From assembly GCA_905116865.2 (NCBI GenBank), contig CAJHNH020002665.1:1-64000 (forward strand): DNA of 64,000 nt, read 5' to 3'. This stretch comes from Candidula unifasciata. Its lineage: Eukaryota; Mollusca; Gastropoda; Stylommatophora; Geomitridae. A model generated the notes under the pieces. The model was given only the letters and a program-made list of their open reading frames with translations. It did no database searches and was not told the origin of the DNA. A program made the translations under genes and the position numbers. Shown piece after piece: positions 1 to 12,194 of the stretch (the first letter of the stretch is position 1; every line of letters begins with the position of its first letter).

Positions 1-830
1 TTTCTTCCCCCCTCTGAGCTCTTTGAAGGGGGGCATGTCTCTTATATCGGCTTAAAGGTTTGGCATGTCTCTGAAAGTCAGCTTGAGGTTTGGGCTTTCG
101 TATCGCCCTGGTTTGAAGGTTTGGGCATGTCTCTGTATCGTCGGGTTTAAAGGTTGGGGCATGTCTCGTATCGTCAGACTTGAAGGATTGCATTCTTGCG
201 CCTGCTTGAATTTTGGCTGCTCGTTCGCGGGCTTGAAGGTTTGGGGCATGTCTCGTTCGTCGGGCTTGAAGGATTGGGCATTCTCTGATCGTGGGTTTGA
301 AGGATTGGTGTCTCGTATCGCCTACTTGAAGGTTTGGCATGTCCTAAAATCCCCTGATTTTGAGGTTTGGGCAGCCCTTGATCGCTGACTTAAAGGTTGG
401 GTTCTTTTCCCCTGACTTGAAGGTTGGCTTTCTCTGTATCGCCTGACTTAAAGGATTGGCAGTCTTTTATCGTCAGGCTTAAAGGTTGGGGATGTCTCTG
501 TATCGTCAGTTTGAAGGTTGGTGTTCTGTATCGTCGGCTTGAAGGATTGGCATTCTCTGTACGCTGATTTTGAAGATTGGCAGTCTCGAATCGCCTGACT
601 GAAGGTTTGGGCATGCTCTGTATCCCGACTTAAAGTTGGGCATGTCTCTGTTCCCGCCTTGGGGATTGGCATGTCCTGATCCCTGCTTGGGTTTGGGCAT
701 GCTCGTATGCCGACTTAAAGGGATTGCTGTCTCTGTACGCCGATTGAAGGTTGGCATGTCTGTATCGCCTATTTGAAGGATGGCTGTCTCTGTACGCTGA
801 CTTTTATTTCATGTCAGATGTCAGGGAGCG
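1..830. repeat. Degenerate ~30-bp tandem repeat
   Basis: A motif of the form TTGAAGGTTTGGCATGTCTC followed by GTATCG recurs about every 30 bp (for example near 300, 331, 362, 392, 419, 451, 481, 512, 541, 572 and 602), roughly 26 diverged units. Short frames open through it on the minus strand are a consequence of the periodicity, not genes. The array is cut by the window edge. Confidence 0.85.
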
Positions 831-1740
831 GCGTCAAAAAGGGCTAGAACGCTTATTTATAGGGGGATACAAAGGGTTTAAATCCCCAAATAAAACCTAA
901 ACTGGTACCAGGAAATACCCGAAAGTAAAAAAGGGTCCAAATTTTAAAACCACCATTTACCCAGGCTGAATGTTATACAGGGCTTTGAAACCTTGCCGGC
1001 GCAAGAAAATTTCAATGGGCATGAAAGCAAATTTTTAAATTGAGCACATTTGTATTTGTTTCGTTGTTTTGCTAAATTCTGTTAGTTTTTTGAAAAAATT
1101 TGTAAAACCTGTTTTTGTTTTTTTATGACGCCTTTACAGCTTTTTAAATTTAAATTTCAATTTTTTTTTTAAATTTTAGTTGTGAGGAGGGGCGTGGAGT
1201 CTTGCAATAAATTTAAAAAAAATGGGGGGGGGGATGGGGGGGGGGGGGGGGGTAATCGGGGCCTTATAAAGGTTGAAACCAATGGGGCTCCGTAAAAAAA
1301 GATCTAAAACAGGGATGCGCTTTAAAGGCTTTGGGAAAGATTTCATTACTTTTTTTCTTTCGGGCCAAAGCGAAAAGTGAGATAAAAAAGACTATTTCAT
1401 TTTCCTTTACGATTCGGTTCAGGAGAAAATACACAAAAGCTTTCAGATATGCCGAAAAAAAAATAAAAGGGGTGAACAAACCCCCCAAAAAAAACAACCC
1501 TTGGGGGTAAAAAAATTTTCTCAGATATTGTCAGAAAAAAAAACATGTAGAAGAACTTAAGTTTTATGCGATTTTTAAATTGCCCAAAATTCTTTAAATT
1601 TTTTTAAAAATTTCTTTTTTTGTAGGGGGTTATTTTTTTTTTTTTTTTATTGCCCGGGTTTTTGAAAATTTGTATTTTTCTTTGCAGTATAAATAGCCCA
1701 ACTTGAATTGCTCATGTTTTGCCCGGTTTTTTTTCTAAAA
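831..1740. other. No gene seen; A/T and G homopolymer-rich stretch
   Basis: I see no coding or family signal here. The stretch holds many homopolymer runs (G runs near 1225-1255, T and A runs throughout) and looks like poorly resolved sequence as much as real low-complexity DNA. Confidence 0.6.
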
Positions 1741-1929
1741 AAAAATGACAAAGACTGACTCTTTCATAATTTTCCCGTCCTTATTTGATTTAAAATTGCT
1801 GGCTCAAGAGGCTGGAGGATTTCAGCAACCCCATTCTACTTTGCAATTTTTCTTATCGGCTGAAGGGAAAAACCCAATGGTTTGGGAAAAATGGATTGGA
1901 AACACGGAGTTTTACATCCATGAACGCGA

Positions 1930-2300
1930 AAAGAAGAAAAAAAAGAAAAAGAAAAAGAAGAAAAGAAAAAAAAAAGAAAAAGAAGAAGAAGAAGAAAAAA
2001 GAAAGAAGAAGAAAAGAAGAAGAAAAGAAGAAGAAGAAGAAAAAAGAAGAAAAAAAAAAGGAAAAGAAGAAGAAGAAGAAGAAAAAGAAGAAGAAGAAAA
2101 AAAAAAAGAAGAAGAGGAAAAAGAAAAAGAAGAAGAAGAAAAAGAAAAAGAAGAAAAAAGAAAAAGAAAAGAAAAGAAGAAGAAAGAAGAAGAAGAAAAA
2201 GAGAAAAGAAATAAGAAAAAAGAAAAATAGAAGAAAAAAAAATGGAAAAAAAGAGAAAAAGAAAAAAAGAAGAAAAGATGAGATGATGATGAGAAGTATG
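1930..2300. repeat. Purine (GAA/AAAG) microsatellite
   Basis: About 370 bp of almost pure A/G on the plus strand, built of GAA, GAAA and poly-A steps. Lysine/glutamate-rich (plus) and phenylalanine/serine-rich (minus) frames run through it and are not credible genes. Confidence 0.9.
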
Positions 2301-2311
2301 AAAAAAAAAAA

Positions 2312-2425
2312 TATGAGGGGGGGGGAGAGGGGACAGTACAAATTTTTTTTCTATTTAAACGTCCGCCTTTCCTTATCCCCCCCCCCACCCCCCCCCCCCC
2401 CCCACCTCCCCCCCCGACCCTGCCC
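2312..2425. repeat. G, T and C homopolymer runs
   Basis: A G run (2317-2332), a T run near 2343 and a C-rich run (2378-2415) follow the purine tract. They are consistent with low-complexity DNA or consensus error. Confidence 0.7.
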
Positions 2426-2429
2426 TTAA

Positions 2430-2980
2430 AAGTCGGTACCACCAAACCCATGGATTTTGCAACATCAAGTCCCCCAAAACTATATCCCATAATGCCAGTC
2501 TCCGCGCGTGCAAAGTCAAAAATACGATAGAGATCGCGCGGAAAAGGATCTTTTGGGCAAACAGGGGCACGCCATTAGAGAGTTTTGCCGTTGTTCAAGG
2601 GGGCCCGTCAGGCATAACCATGTACCCGGTTCTGGAAAACAAAGGGAAGACCTGCAAAATTTTCATAGCCAGATTTTGTGTAACCCAGTGGGGGGCGTCG
2701 TCATTAGCCGGCGCCCTTTTTCCAACTTAACCGGCAAAAAGGAACACAAGTTTAGAAACAAGCTAAAAAAACAGAATAATCGCTTTGTTTACACCGTCAA
2801 ATACGTTTCCCAGGGTTATATGGATCCACTCACCCTACAGATTTTTTTTTTTGTTTCTCACCATAATTTTTTTTTAATCTGCCCCCCCATTTTTTTCCCA
2901 GAATGTATGACAATTTTTTTTTCGTTGAGAGACCTGACTTATTTGTCAGTAAGTAAAATATAAAATCATTTACATATTGG
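2430..2980. other. No recognisable feature
   Basis: A 151-codon plus frame spans 2508-2963, but its translation shows no family signature and ends in phenylalanine runs from poly-T. I do not call it a gene. Confidence 0.5.
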
Positions 2981-2982
2981 GC

Positions 2983-3250
2983 ACACATGTCCCGTCATTT
3001 GTTATTGTTACATGCCATAATACTTGTGTTTAGTAGTTAAATGTATTAACACGTCTTATTTCTTTGATTGTCTCTCTTTTCTGACTTGATTGGGTGATTA
3101 TGATGCAAGCTGCAGACACATGTCTCGTCATTTGTTTTGTTACGTGTCATAATACTTCTGTGTTTAGCAGTTAAATATATAACACGTCTTTTTTCTTTGA
3201 TTGTCTCTCTTTTCTGACTTTATTGTATGATTATTGTTGCAAGCTGCAGA
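2983..3250 (+). repeat. Two-copy 133-bp tandem duplication
   Basis: The block starting ACACATGTCCCGTCATTTG at 2983 is repeated from 3116 with scattered substitutions and small indels. Both copies end in GCAAGCTGCAGACA. Confidence 0.9.
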
Positions 3251-3271
3251 CATATGAATTTCGTCCACACA

Positions 3272-3437
3272 AGAAGAAGAAGAAGAAATGGAGGGGAAGA
3301 TTGGAGAAGAAGAAAAAAAAAAGAGGGAAAGGTTAGAGAAGAAGAAGATGACGATAAGGCTCTCAACGAACGATAACAGTAATGCAGTAATAACAATAAC
3401 AAGCCAGAAGACTTAGTATGAGGAGGAGAAGGGGAGG

Positions 3438-3480
<43 letters not shown>

Positions 3481-3612
3481 GAAGAAGAAGAGAAGAAGAA
3501 GAAGAAGAAGAAGAAGAAGAAGAAGAAGAAGAAGAAGAAGAAGAAGAAGAAGAAAAAGAAGAAGAAGATAAAGAAGAAGAAGAAGAAAAAGATGAAGAAG
3601 AAGAAAATGTAG
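3272..3612. repeat. ATA and GAA microsatellites
   Basis: A (ATA)n tract at about 3438-3480 passes directly into (GAA)n at about 3480-3605, with shorter GAA-rich DNA from 3272. The leucine-rich minus frame across it is repeat-driven. Confidence 0.9.
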
Positions 3613-3654
3613 CAACAACAGCAAAAGCAGCAGTATTCTTAGTAGTTGTTGTGG

Positions 3655-3720
3655 TGGCTGTGGTAAAGGTAAAGTCAGGAGATGTGTACCAGCGTCATTG
3701 CACACGGTTATAAACCATGT
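3655..3720 (-). repeat. Interspersed repeat E fragment
   Basis: About 60 bp (GGTAAAGGTAAAGTCAGGAG onward to the GCACACGGTT motif) is the near-exact reverse complement of about 49178-49240. The two copies therefore belong to one dispersed family; the 49-kb copy is the longer one. Confidence 0.75.
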
Positions 3721-3827
3721 GGTGGCTGTGGTATTGGTGTCTGTGGTAGAACTAGTAGAAATAGTAGTAGTAGCAGATAATAATGACAATTTTTATTATA
3801 TAATACATCATAGTAAAGAACATTTTT

Positions 3828-4075
3828 CCCCCACTCATTCAGGCCAACTGGGCATATAGGGCGAGACGTATATTTTACCGACTAATGGGCACTCGGTGGG
3901 TCATTTGGTCAAAATCATGCCGACCGCCTTTACTTCCCAGAACTCCACCTGGTACCAACGCATGGCTTGATTAACCTGGAAGTTAAGGCCATTTTTTTTT
4001 AAGGCTGGTTCAGTTCGGGCTCGAATCCACGACATTCTAATTTAGTGACTAGCGCTTGTCGCTACAAAACGGCAG
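3828..4075 (-). mobile_element. SINE family A copy
   Basis: Read on the minus strand it starts with a tRNA-like head, including a GTGGATTCGAGCC B-box-like stretch. A body follows that is shared with copies at 10.9, 15.2, 21.1, 24.3, 50.2, 62.8 and 63.4 kb; the shared landmark is GGAAGTAAAGGCGG next to a TGGTACC segment. This is a pol III-type short retroelement, about 250 bp. Confidence 0.75.
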
Positions 4076-4266
4076 TTCTTTATATTATTAAAGTAATGAT
4101 TTATGTCACTACTATAAAAAAGGTTTATAAATATTCGTAATAAAAAACAGTAACAGTTCTAACTCTAATAAAAGGAAAACAAGCGTAGGCATTTAACATT
4201 AAAAAAATTAGGTTCACAGAATTTAAACAAACAAATGGATGAACAGAATTCAGCTATATGTATCAA

Positions 4267-4272
4267 TTTATT
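4267..4272 (-). promoter_or_regulatory. Candidate poly(A) signal of the GPCR gene
   Basis: AATAAA on the minus strand, about 105 bases downstream of the GPCR stop codon. Position and match are good, but no transcript evidence is available. Confidence 0.45.
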
Positions 4273-4376
4273 GCATCACATTACCTAAGGAATCACTTGC
4301 TCCCTAAAGTGTACTGTTATGAGAGCCTTTTAAGGATTTGAAAGTTTGTGGTAAATTCAAGCCAGCCGAAATTACA

Positions 4377-5061
4377 TCATCGCCTGCTGGTTAAACAGAA
4401 TGTATTTGTCCTGAATATTTCCACAAGTGTGACCCTGAACTTTGAACTCATGGTGACATAAATGAAGATATTTACACTGGAATTTACAGTCTCTAGAACA
4501 AAAGACACTGACCAAACAACAAAGAACATGTTCTTAAACTGACCACTGAAACTGAACTCTGGGTCGTACGTCATCATGAAAAAAATGGCGGTTGCTGGGA
4601 CAAAGCAAATGATAAACACCGTAGAAATTATTGTGATCATTTTGATTACTTTCTTCTCTTTTGTTGATGTATCTGATTGAGACGTTGGCTTGGTAGAAGA
4701 TTCTTGGCGCCATTTTACTTTTTCATTTAGTTTCACAACAAGAATAACTGTGGAAACAATAACAGAGAAGAGAGAAACAGAAGAGAAAGCCACACTGTGG
4801 ATTGGGAATGTTATCGTTTCCACAATTTCTCTGTGTTTCGTATAAACAAGACTTAACATTGTTCTGTTCAATTTTCTGTTGAAAACCCATTCCAGTTTGT
4901 TGACGAAGTAGAACGGCGAGAAGATGGCGAACATAGTGATGAAGATAGAGATAATGACTATTTTGATTCTCCGAGGTGTGATGATGTTCTTGACTTTGAG
5001 TGGCAAGGCGATACAGAGACATCTCTCAAACGTGATGAACGCCGTGATGAAACTGGTGACC
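4377..5061 (-). CDS. GPCR exon 3
   Basis: Encodes TM3 to TM7 and the C-terminal tail. The acceptor is GTCTACAG at 5062-5069. The arginine codon is completed by G5061, followed by VTSFITAF. The frame stays open upstream of the acceptor, so the start was fixed by phase and by the family pattern CF(N/T)R followed by a TM3 hydrophobic stretch. Confidence 0.85.
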
Positions 5062-6323
5062 CTGTAGACAATATACTGTGAAATTATTTGCTGACAGCAT
5101 GTTTTGATGAATGTATGTGTGTGGCGACACTATGTGATGGTCATATACAGTGATACTACGTTATGACAGTAGGAAATGACAGTAAGCAGGTGATGATAGT
5201 AGGTGATGGCAGTAACTAATGACACTAGATGGTAGGTATAGATGGTAACAGGAGGTGTAAGTAAGGTGTGGTGGTGTCGCGGACAGTATATGCTGCATCC
5301 TCTTATGCCATTATGTGGTGACACTAAGTTGTAGTAATGAGTGGTGACACAAAGTTGTAGTAATGAGTGGTGACACAAAGTTGTAGTAATGAGTGGTGAC
5401 ACTAAGTTGTAGTAATGAGTGGTGACACTAAGTTGTAGTAATGAGTGGTGACACTAAGTTGTAGTAATGAGTGGTGACACTAAGTTGTAGTAATAAGTGG
5501 TGACACTAAGTTGTAGTAATGAGTGGTAAAACTAAGTTGTAGTAATGAGTGGTGACACTAAGTTGTAGTAATGAGTGGTGACACAAAGTTGTAGTAATGA
5601 GTGGTGACACTAAGTTGTAGTAATGAGTGGTGACACTAAGTTGTAGTAATGAGTGGTGACACTAAGTTGTAGTAATGAGTGGTGACACTAAGTTGTAGTT
5701 ATGAGTGGTGACACTCAGTTGTAGTAATGAGTGGTGACACTAAGTTGTAGTAATGAGTGGTGACACTAAGTTGTAGTAATGAGTGGTGACACTAAGTTGT
5801 AGTAATGAGTGGTGACACAAAGTTGTAGTAATGAGTGGTGACACACAGTTGTAGTAATGAGTGGTGACACAAAGTTGTAGTAATGAGTGGTGACACACAG
5901 TGATGGTAATATTTGGTACGGTATGTTGTAGGACTGCATGATGGAAATATGTGGTAACTCAGTATGTGGTGGCAATATGCGGTAACACAGTATGTGGTGT
6001 CAATATGTGGTAACACAGTAAGTGGTGGCAATATGTGGTAACACAGTATGTGGTGGCAATATGTGGTAACACAGTAAGTGGTGGCAATATGTGGTAACTC
6101 AGTATGAGGTGGCAATATGTGGTAACACAGTATGTGGTGGCAATATGTGATAACTCAGTATGTGGTGGCAATATGTGGTAACTCAGTACGTGGTGGCAAT
6201 GTGTGTTAACACAGTGAGTAATGGTAATATGTGGTGACGCAGTATTCTCTATACACATGAGTGTACGTGGCAACTATGAACAGATGAAACAAGGAGTCGG
6301 ACAAGCAAAAATGTTTTCTCACA

Positions 6324-6420
<97 letters not shown>

Positions 6421-9400
6421 AATAATAACGAGGGAGGTCAAGGATAGACCAGAAATACTAGTTGGAGGTTAAAACATTAACAATCTTAGTTATGCAGATG
6501 ATACAGTATTAAGAGCTCAAAGCCTAGAAGACCTACACAACTTGTTAAACATTGTGGTACTAGAGAGTGCAAGGAAAAAATGTGACATAGCAATAGATGG
6601 AAAAATGCAAAACTTAGTCAACCACAGGTGGTATTTATTCTCCCAACCGACACGTGTAGTCATTCTGCTGAGAAACAACCAACCCGGCTGCTTCGAAATA
6701 CCAGATAAGTTATTTTGTGTATCTGTGTAGTATTGTTTCATTTGTATGTGCTGATGAAGGCTCAATAGCCGCAACGTTCACGTTTTGTTTGTATTTGTTA
6801 TATTGTGAAGCTTGCTAATATACTTTTGGTTCGGTTTTATATCTTTCCTGAACTTAGTCAATCAATTCAAGTATTTGGGGACATTCATAACATCAGACGG
6901 ATGATGTATGACAGAAATTAAAAAAGTAAATTGACCAGGCAAAGACAGCATTTCAGAAGATGAAAAGTATCTTATGTAATATATCACCTCCATTAAACAC
7001 CAGAAAGCAAGTACTGAAACGTTAAATAGAACCTCTTCTCCGGTATGGTGGTCAATCTTGGAATGTGAGCAATTAAATTCGGAAGAGTTTGGAGAAAACT
7101 GAGATGAGGTTCTTGAGAAGAATTTTGCGAAATACCTTGGACTGCCAGAATAACTAGCAATCATTGCCTGGAAATAGCTAATGGCAGTATAACATCATAT
7201 ACAAAGATGTCAAGGATACAAACAATTTTTTGGGTCATTGGATGAGAAAAGGAGCACTGGAATACATCGTGACGACTGGAAAGGTCACTGGTAGCAGAGA
7301 CAGACGCCGACCAAGAGAAATGATGGTTGATGGCTTATAACGATGGCTTAGAGGAATATCATCAGTGGAATTGATCCAGAACACCAAAGACCGAACTCTG
7401 CGCAGATGCATGAACGTTTACACCAGCTGGCAAGCTGATTTTCACTTGAGGATGATGATATGTAGCAGCAATATTTAATGACTATCTGTAGCACGATTAT
7501 TTGAAGATTGTTGTCTTCGCAACGCATAAGCCACATACGCTGACTATATATAGTAAGACTTCGTTAATCAGATCTCGCTTAAGACGAACACTCTATTAAC
7601 GTGAACACATTTCTGATCCCAGCCGATGTCTTTTGTCACCTGACCTATTTTTATTGGCAAAAGATTGGATTATAAAACCTGCAACTGCTAACACCAGGAA
7701 TGGAATTCAGTGGGCCCCTAAATAACAGCTTGATGATCTTGACTTCGCTGATGATATTTCTCTTCTGTCCCACTCACAGAATCAGAAGCAAGGTAAATTA
7801 AATATACTTGACGCGAGATCACAACTGGTCTGAAAATCCATAGCGAAAAGACGAAGATAATGAGAATAAATCATGCAGATAGTAATGCAGTCTCTCTTAA
7901 TGGTATCACACTCAAAGACGTGGAATCGTACACCTATTTGGGCAGTAATGTACATGCAGTTGGGGGAACTGACAGAGATATTAAAATACCAGAACTCAAG
8001 GCAATAGGAGCTTTCATAGCACTAGGAAATTTGTGGAGGGATAAAAACGAACACCAAACTTAAAACTTTTAAATCTAATGTAGAATCAGTACTGTTGAAT
8101 GGAGTGGAAACATAAAGCTTCTCTTCCACCTTTTACCTCGTCGAAGTTTCGGGAGGAGATGTAATGTTCGTTGATGAGCTCTGTCAAGAGCACTATTAGG
8201 AGTGATGTTCATTTCTGTAAGGCTATTCTTAATGCCATCACTCCATATTTTCTGAGGTCTTCCACTCGCTCTATACCCGTTGTAACGTTTGGTTTGGCTC
8301 ACTGTGGCAGATAGTACCAGGGCATTCTTGTTAGATGTCCAAACCACTTCATCTGTTGTTCTTTGATGACTTGTAACACTGGCTTTATTCCTAGCATTCG
8401 TCTGATCTCACGATTTCGATTTCTGTCTTTTCTTGAAACTCCTGCAGCTCTTCTAAGGTATTTCATCTCTGTTGTCATAATTTTACATTCATTGGAGGAT
8501 GTAAGTGTCCATGATTGGCATTGTTAGCATAGTGTTGGCCAAAAAATAGTTCTGATAAGATTCATTTTAGTACTCCGAGGTATCTGCTTGTGTGTCAACA
8601 TGGGAGATAGTTGCCCCATTACTTAATTAACTTTGGCACATCTGGAGCTAATTTCTCTGCCCAGTAACGCTACGGTATTAGTATTGTTAGTTGTGTATCC
8701 TTTACAGGACGTTGCAGAACCAACCCCAGCATTGTTCAGGTATATTTTACGTTCAGTAGTTATTTGTAATATAGCAATGACATTATACCGTTTCGCAAAT
8801 GACAGTCTATAGATGACATACCTGTTGAAGCAGGCGTGGGGCCAGCCACCAGTGAGGTACATGACGTCGATTGAGTTGAACGGAATGTCCGAATCACCAA
8901 ACAGGGGATTGTAGCAGATGCTGGACCAAAAGATCGTCACCAGACAAGCTAAATCTGCGACAGCCAGGCCTGGAGAGAGAACTTCAGACAAATGTGACGG
9001 ACAATACACTATAATAATTTAAAAAAAAAACATTATCATTAATGAATCATACTTTTTTTCTTTCCACCCACAAGCCTGTTTTACTGCGTAGTGTAATTAT
9101 ATAGAAATAACGAAAGCCTGTGTATTGGTTAAAATGAAAGTGAAGGTCAAGAGGATCTGCTTCTTGCCCCAAGTCATCCAGTACGGCTTGGTCTCTCTCC
9201 ACTGAACGACAAACCGCCTGCTGAGAGCATACACAAAGCAAGAACTCCGTGGCTCCAACTACAGTCAGTAAGGATCTCCGTAAAAATTGCACTGCTGAGC
9301 TGAACAGCTCGCCCGGTAAATGAACACATTATTCAAATGCTTTCTAGTCAAATAATAATAAAAGAAACGTCAGCATATGTATTACTGACAGTCGCAGCCA

Positions 9401-9625
9401 TACTGGTATATACAAGAAATAGGGGGCTGGCCCAAAGGGTTCTCTGTGGCGAAGCGGATTAGGCTTTTTGCTCACTCTCTGATGATCTTGCGTCTGGGAT
9501 CGGATCCGTCTGTTGGGTCGTCAGCGAATGTGTTATGATATTGCTTGAAGTCGTCGATGGAATTACAATGCTCATACATTGCGCATCCCTCCCTGCTCTC
9601 ACTCTCTCACTCTTCCTCTCTCTCT

Positions 9626-9724
<99 letters not shown>

Positions 9725-12108
9725 GGAAGACCAGCTATACCACCCACAGAGAACCGAACTATTTGTAATTATGTAGTAACTGTAATAAAATACAATAAAA
9801 TGTCTCATACAAAACAGACGGCACAACACGCGATCAGTGTTCTATTACAGTCTCTGTTTAGCATGTATTGCTTCTAGAAACTATGTATTGTTAGAACCTC
9901 TTCTTCCTTTTTTTCCCAGTGGTTCACCGGTACTAAACTCCGAATGAAAATTTTGTTGTTCGTCAACTTCTGGACTTTTGCTATAAGACTTGAATTTTAC
10001 ATACAGTCTGTCAAAAATATCTGGTATTTTTATCATCTCCTCTCAGGCAGAAGCACTGCAAATTTAAAGGAAAGACCACCAAATTAGTCGACGTATACCA
10101 CATGTTTCTTAAGGGTAGTGAGTCTACTCTTTTTCCCTCTCTCTTAGAATAAGGTCTAGAAACCCACACTGTGTAAAAACAAACATGGTTGAAACAAATA
10201 GGTTTGAAAGAAATAGATATAACACAGACATCGTTGAAACAAACGTCGTCAAAAGAAACAGCGTTAAAACAAGTATTAATAACACACAGTTCGAAAGGAA
10301 GCTAAGGGGATTAAGCCGGCAACGCCGATGTGTTGGGAAATGAACAGGTGGACAGACTGGCTGACTCTGCACAACTTGGTGGAATACTGATACATGATAG
10401 GGCAGATGTGGTTAAAGCCTTGTGGAAAAGCGTGTACAATTCGGAGGAGCAGATGGATCACCACAGTCTGGAGAGATTGATGCAGTTGGAGGTGACGAGA
10501 GGTTCTGGCAGATGATCGAGGCTCAGAGGAAAGGCAAGACGGACGTTTAATCAGAATGCTAGTGGCACCATTAGTATCGGAACTCTTCGCTGGCTGCTAA
10601 AGATGGGGACGGAGTGCTAATGGGAATGCCCCGAGTGCTGTGGTGTCTGTTCTTGAATCAAATTAAATCAAATCAAATCGAAAGGAAGCTTATCAGCTCA
10701 TTACTTGCAGCTTACACAAACACAGAAACCAATTATGCTATACACAATTGTTACTCCACAACGTAAAGGAATATGTATCTACAGTTTTCTCTTGATGTAG
10801 TAATTACAATTATCATATGAGTACATCACAAAACAGTGTGTTGTTTGAACAATCAAAAGAGCTTAGAACATCACATTCAGAGTCGTTGTGGTGTAGAGGC
10901 TAGACTCTCGCCGGCGGATTAGGAAGTCGTGTGTTCGGGTCCTGACGGAGTCAAATTTTATTTATATGACTTTTGCTCCCAGGTCGACCCAGCCTTAAAA
11001 TGGGTACTATGTCCAGTAGTGGGAAGTAAAGGCGACCGGCGTGATTGGTCTATAAAATACAGGTCTAGCCCTTTAGGTTCAACACGCCCGAAGGCTTGGA
11101 AAAGGATCGTTGTGTTACCATGGTACAACTCAAGAAAACCAACAGCAGCAACAACTCTGATGGCTTGCATCTTTCAAATAAACACATTAGAGAGAATTAT
11201 GAATTCTTGGAAGTATGACCTGGAAGCTCATTGGGGATGGGCTCAAAGAGTCAGGGAATTCTAGATTCCCCAAAAACACATGTTTCAATAATTAGTCGAG
11301 AAAGGCAAGTAATTTGTCTTCATTGAGAAAGCAAAAGACGGTTGTTATTTTATATTTCAGGTCTGATTAAAATAAAGACGAAATTGTGGATTAAATGGAA
11401 TAGTACTACTACAACAACTACTAAAACGATCACTGTTACTACTACAATTACCATTTTGACAAGTATCACTACAATAGCTGCTACTTAAACTATCATTGTC
11501 ACTACTATAATTAACACTTTTACAGGTTTCACTGCTACAACTACTACTAATACTAACACTGTCGCTACTATAATTACCACTTTTACAACTATCACTGCTA
11601 CTACTGCTATCATTATTACTACTATAATTACCACTTTTACAAGTATCACCACCACAACTACTACTACTACTATTACTGTTACTGCTATAATCAACATTGT
11701 TACAATGATCACTTCTGCAACGATAACTACTACTAAAATTATCTTTATTACTGCTATAATTAACACTTTTACAACAACGACTAATACCACAAGTGAAAAA
11801 GTTATCTCCACGGCATCCGCTACGTCTAAAACTACTTCTACTACAACTACTACTTAGACTATTGCTACTACTACAACTACTAATACTGATACAAACAACA
11901 CTACTGCAATAACTACAATAATTACTACCAAGACTATTGCTAATACTACTACGATAACAACTACTGCAACAACTATCAAGCCCATTGCTGCTACTACTAC
12001 AACTACAATAACAACTACTGTAACTACTACCAAGACTATTACTACTACTGCAACTACTACTGACACCACTGCTACTACAAACACCACTACTTTTAATACT
12101 ACTAACAT

Positions 12109-12194
<86 letters not shown>

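Noticed and set aside
1745..2490. Lysine/glutamate and phenylalanine/serine-rich frames
   Set aside because: Purine microsatellite in all frames; not genes.
5305..6235. CRISPR-like array (26- and 28-bp repeats)
   Set aside because: Units are contiguous without unique spacers and lie in a eukaryotic intron.
8075..8570. Twin-primed LINE inversion
   Set aside because: Twin priming joins 5' parts head to head; here the 3' parts face each other.
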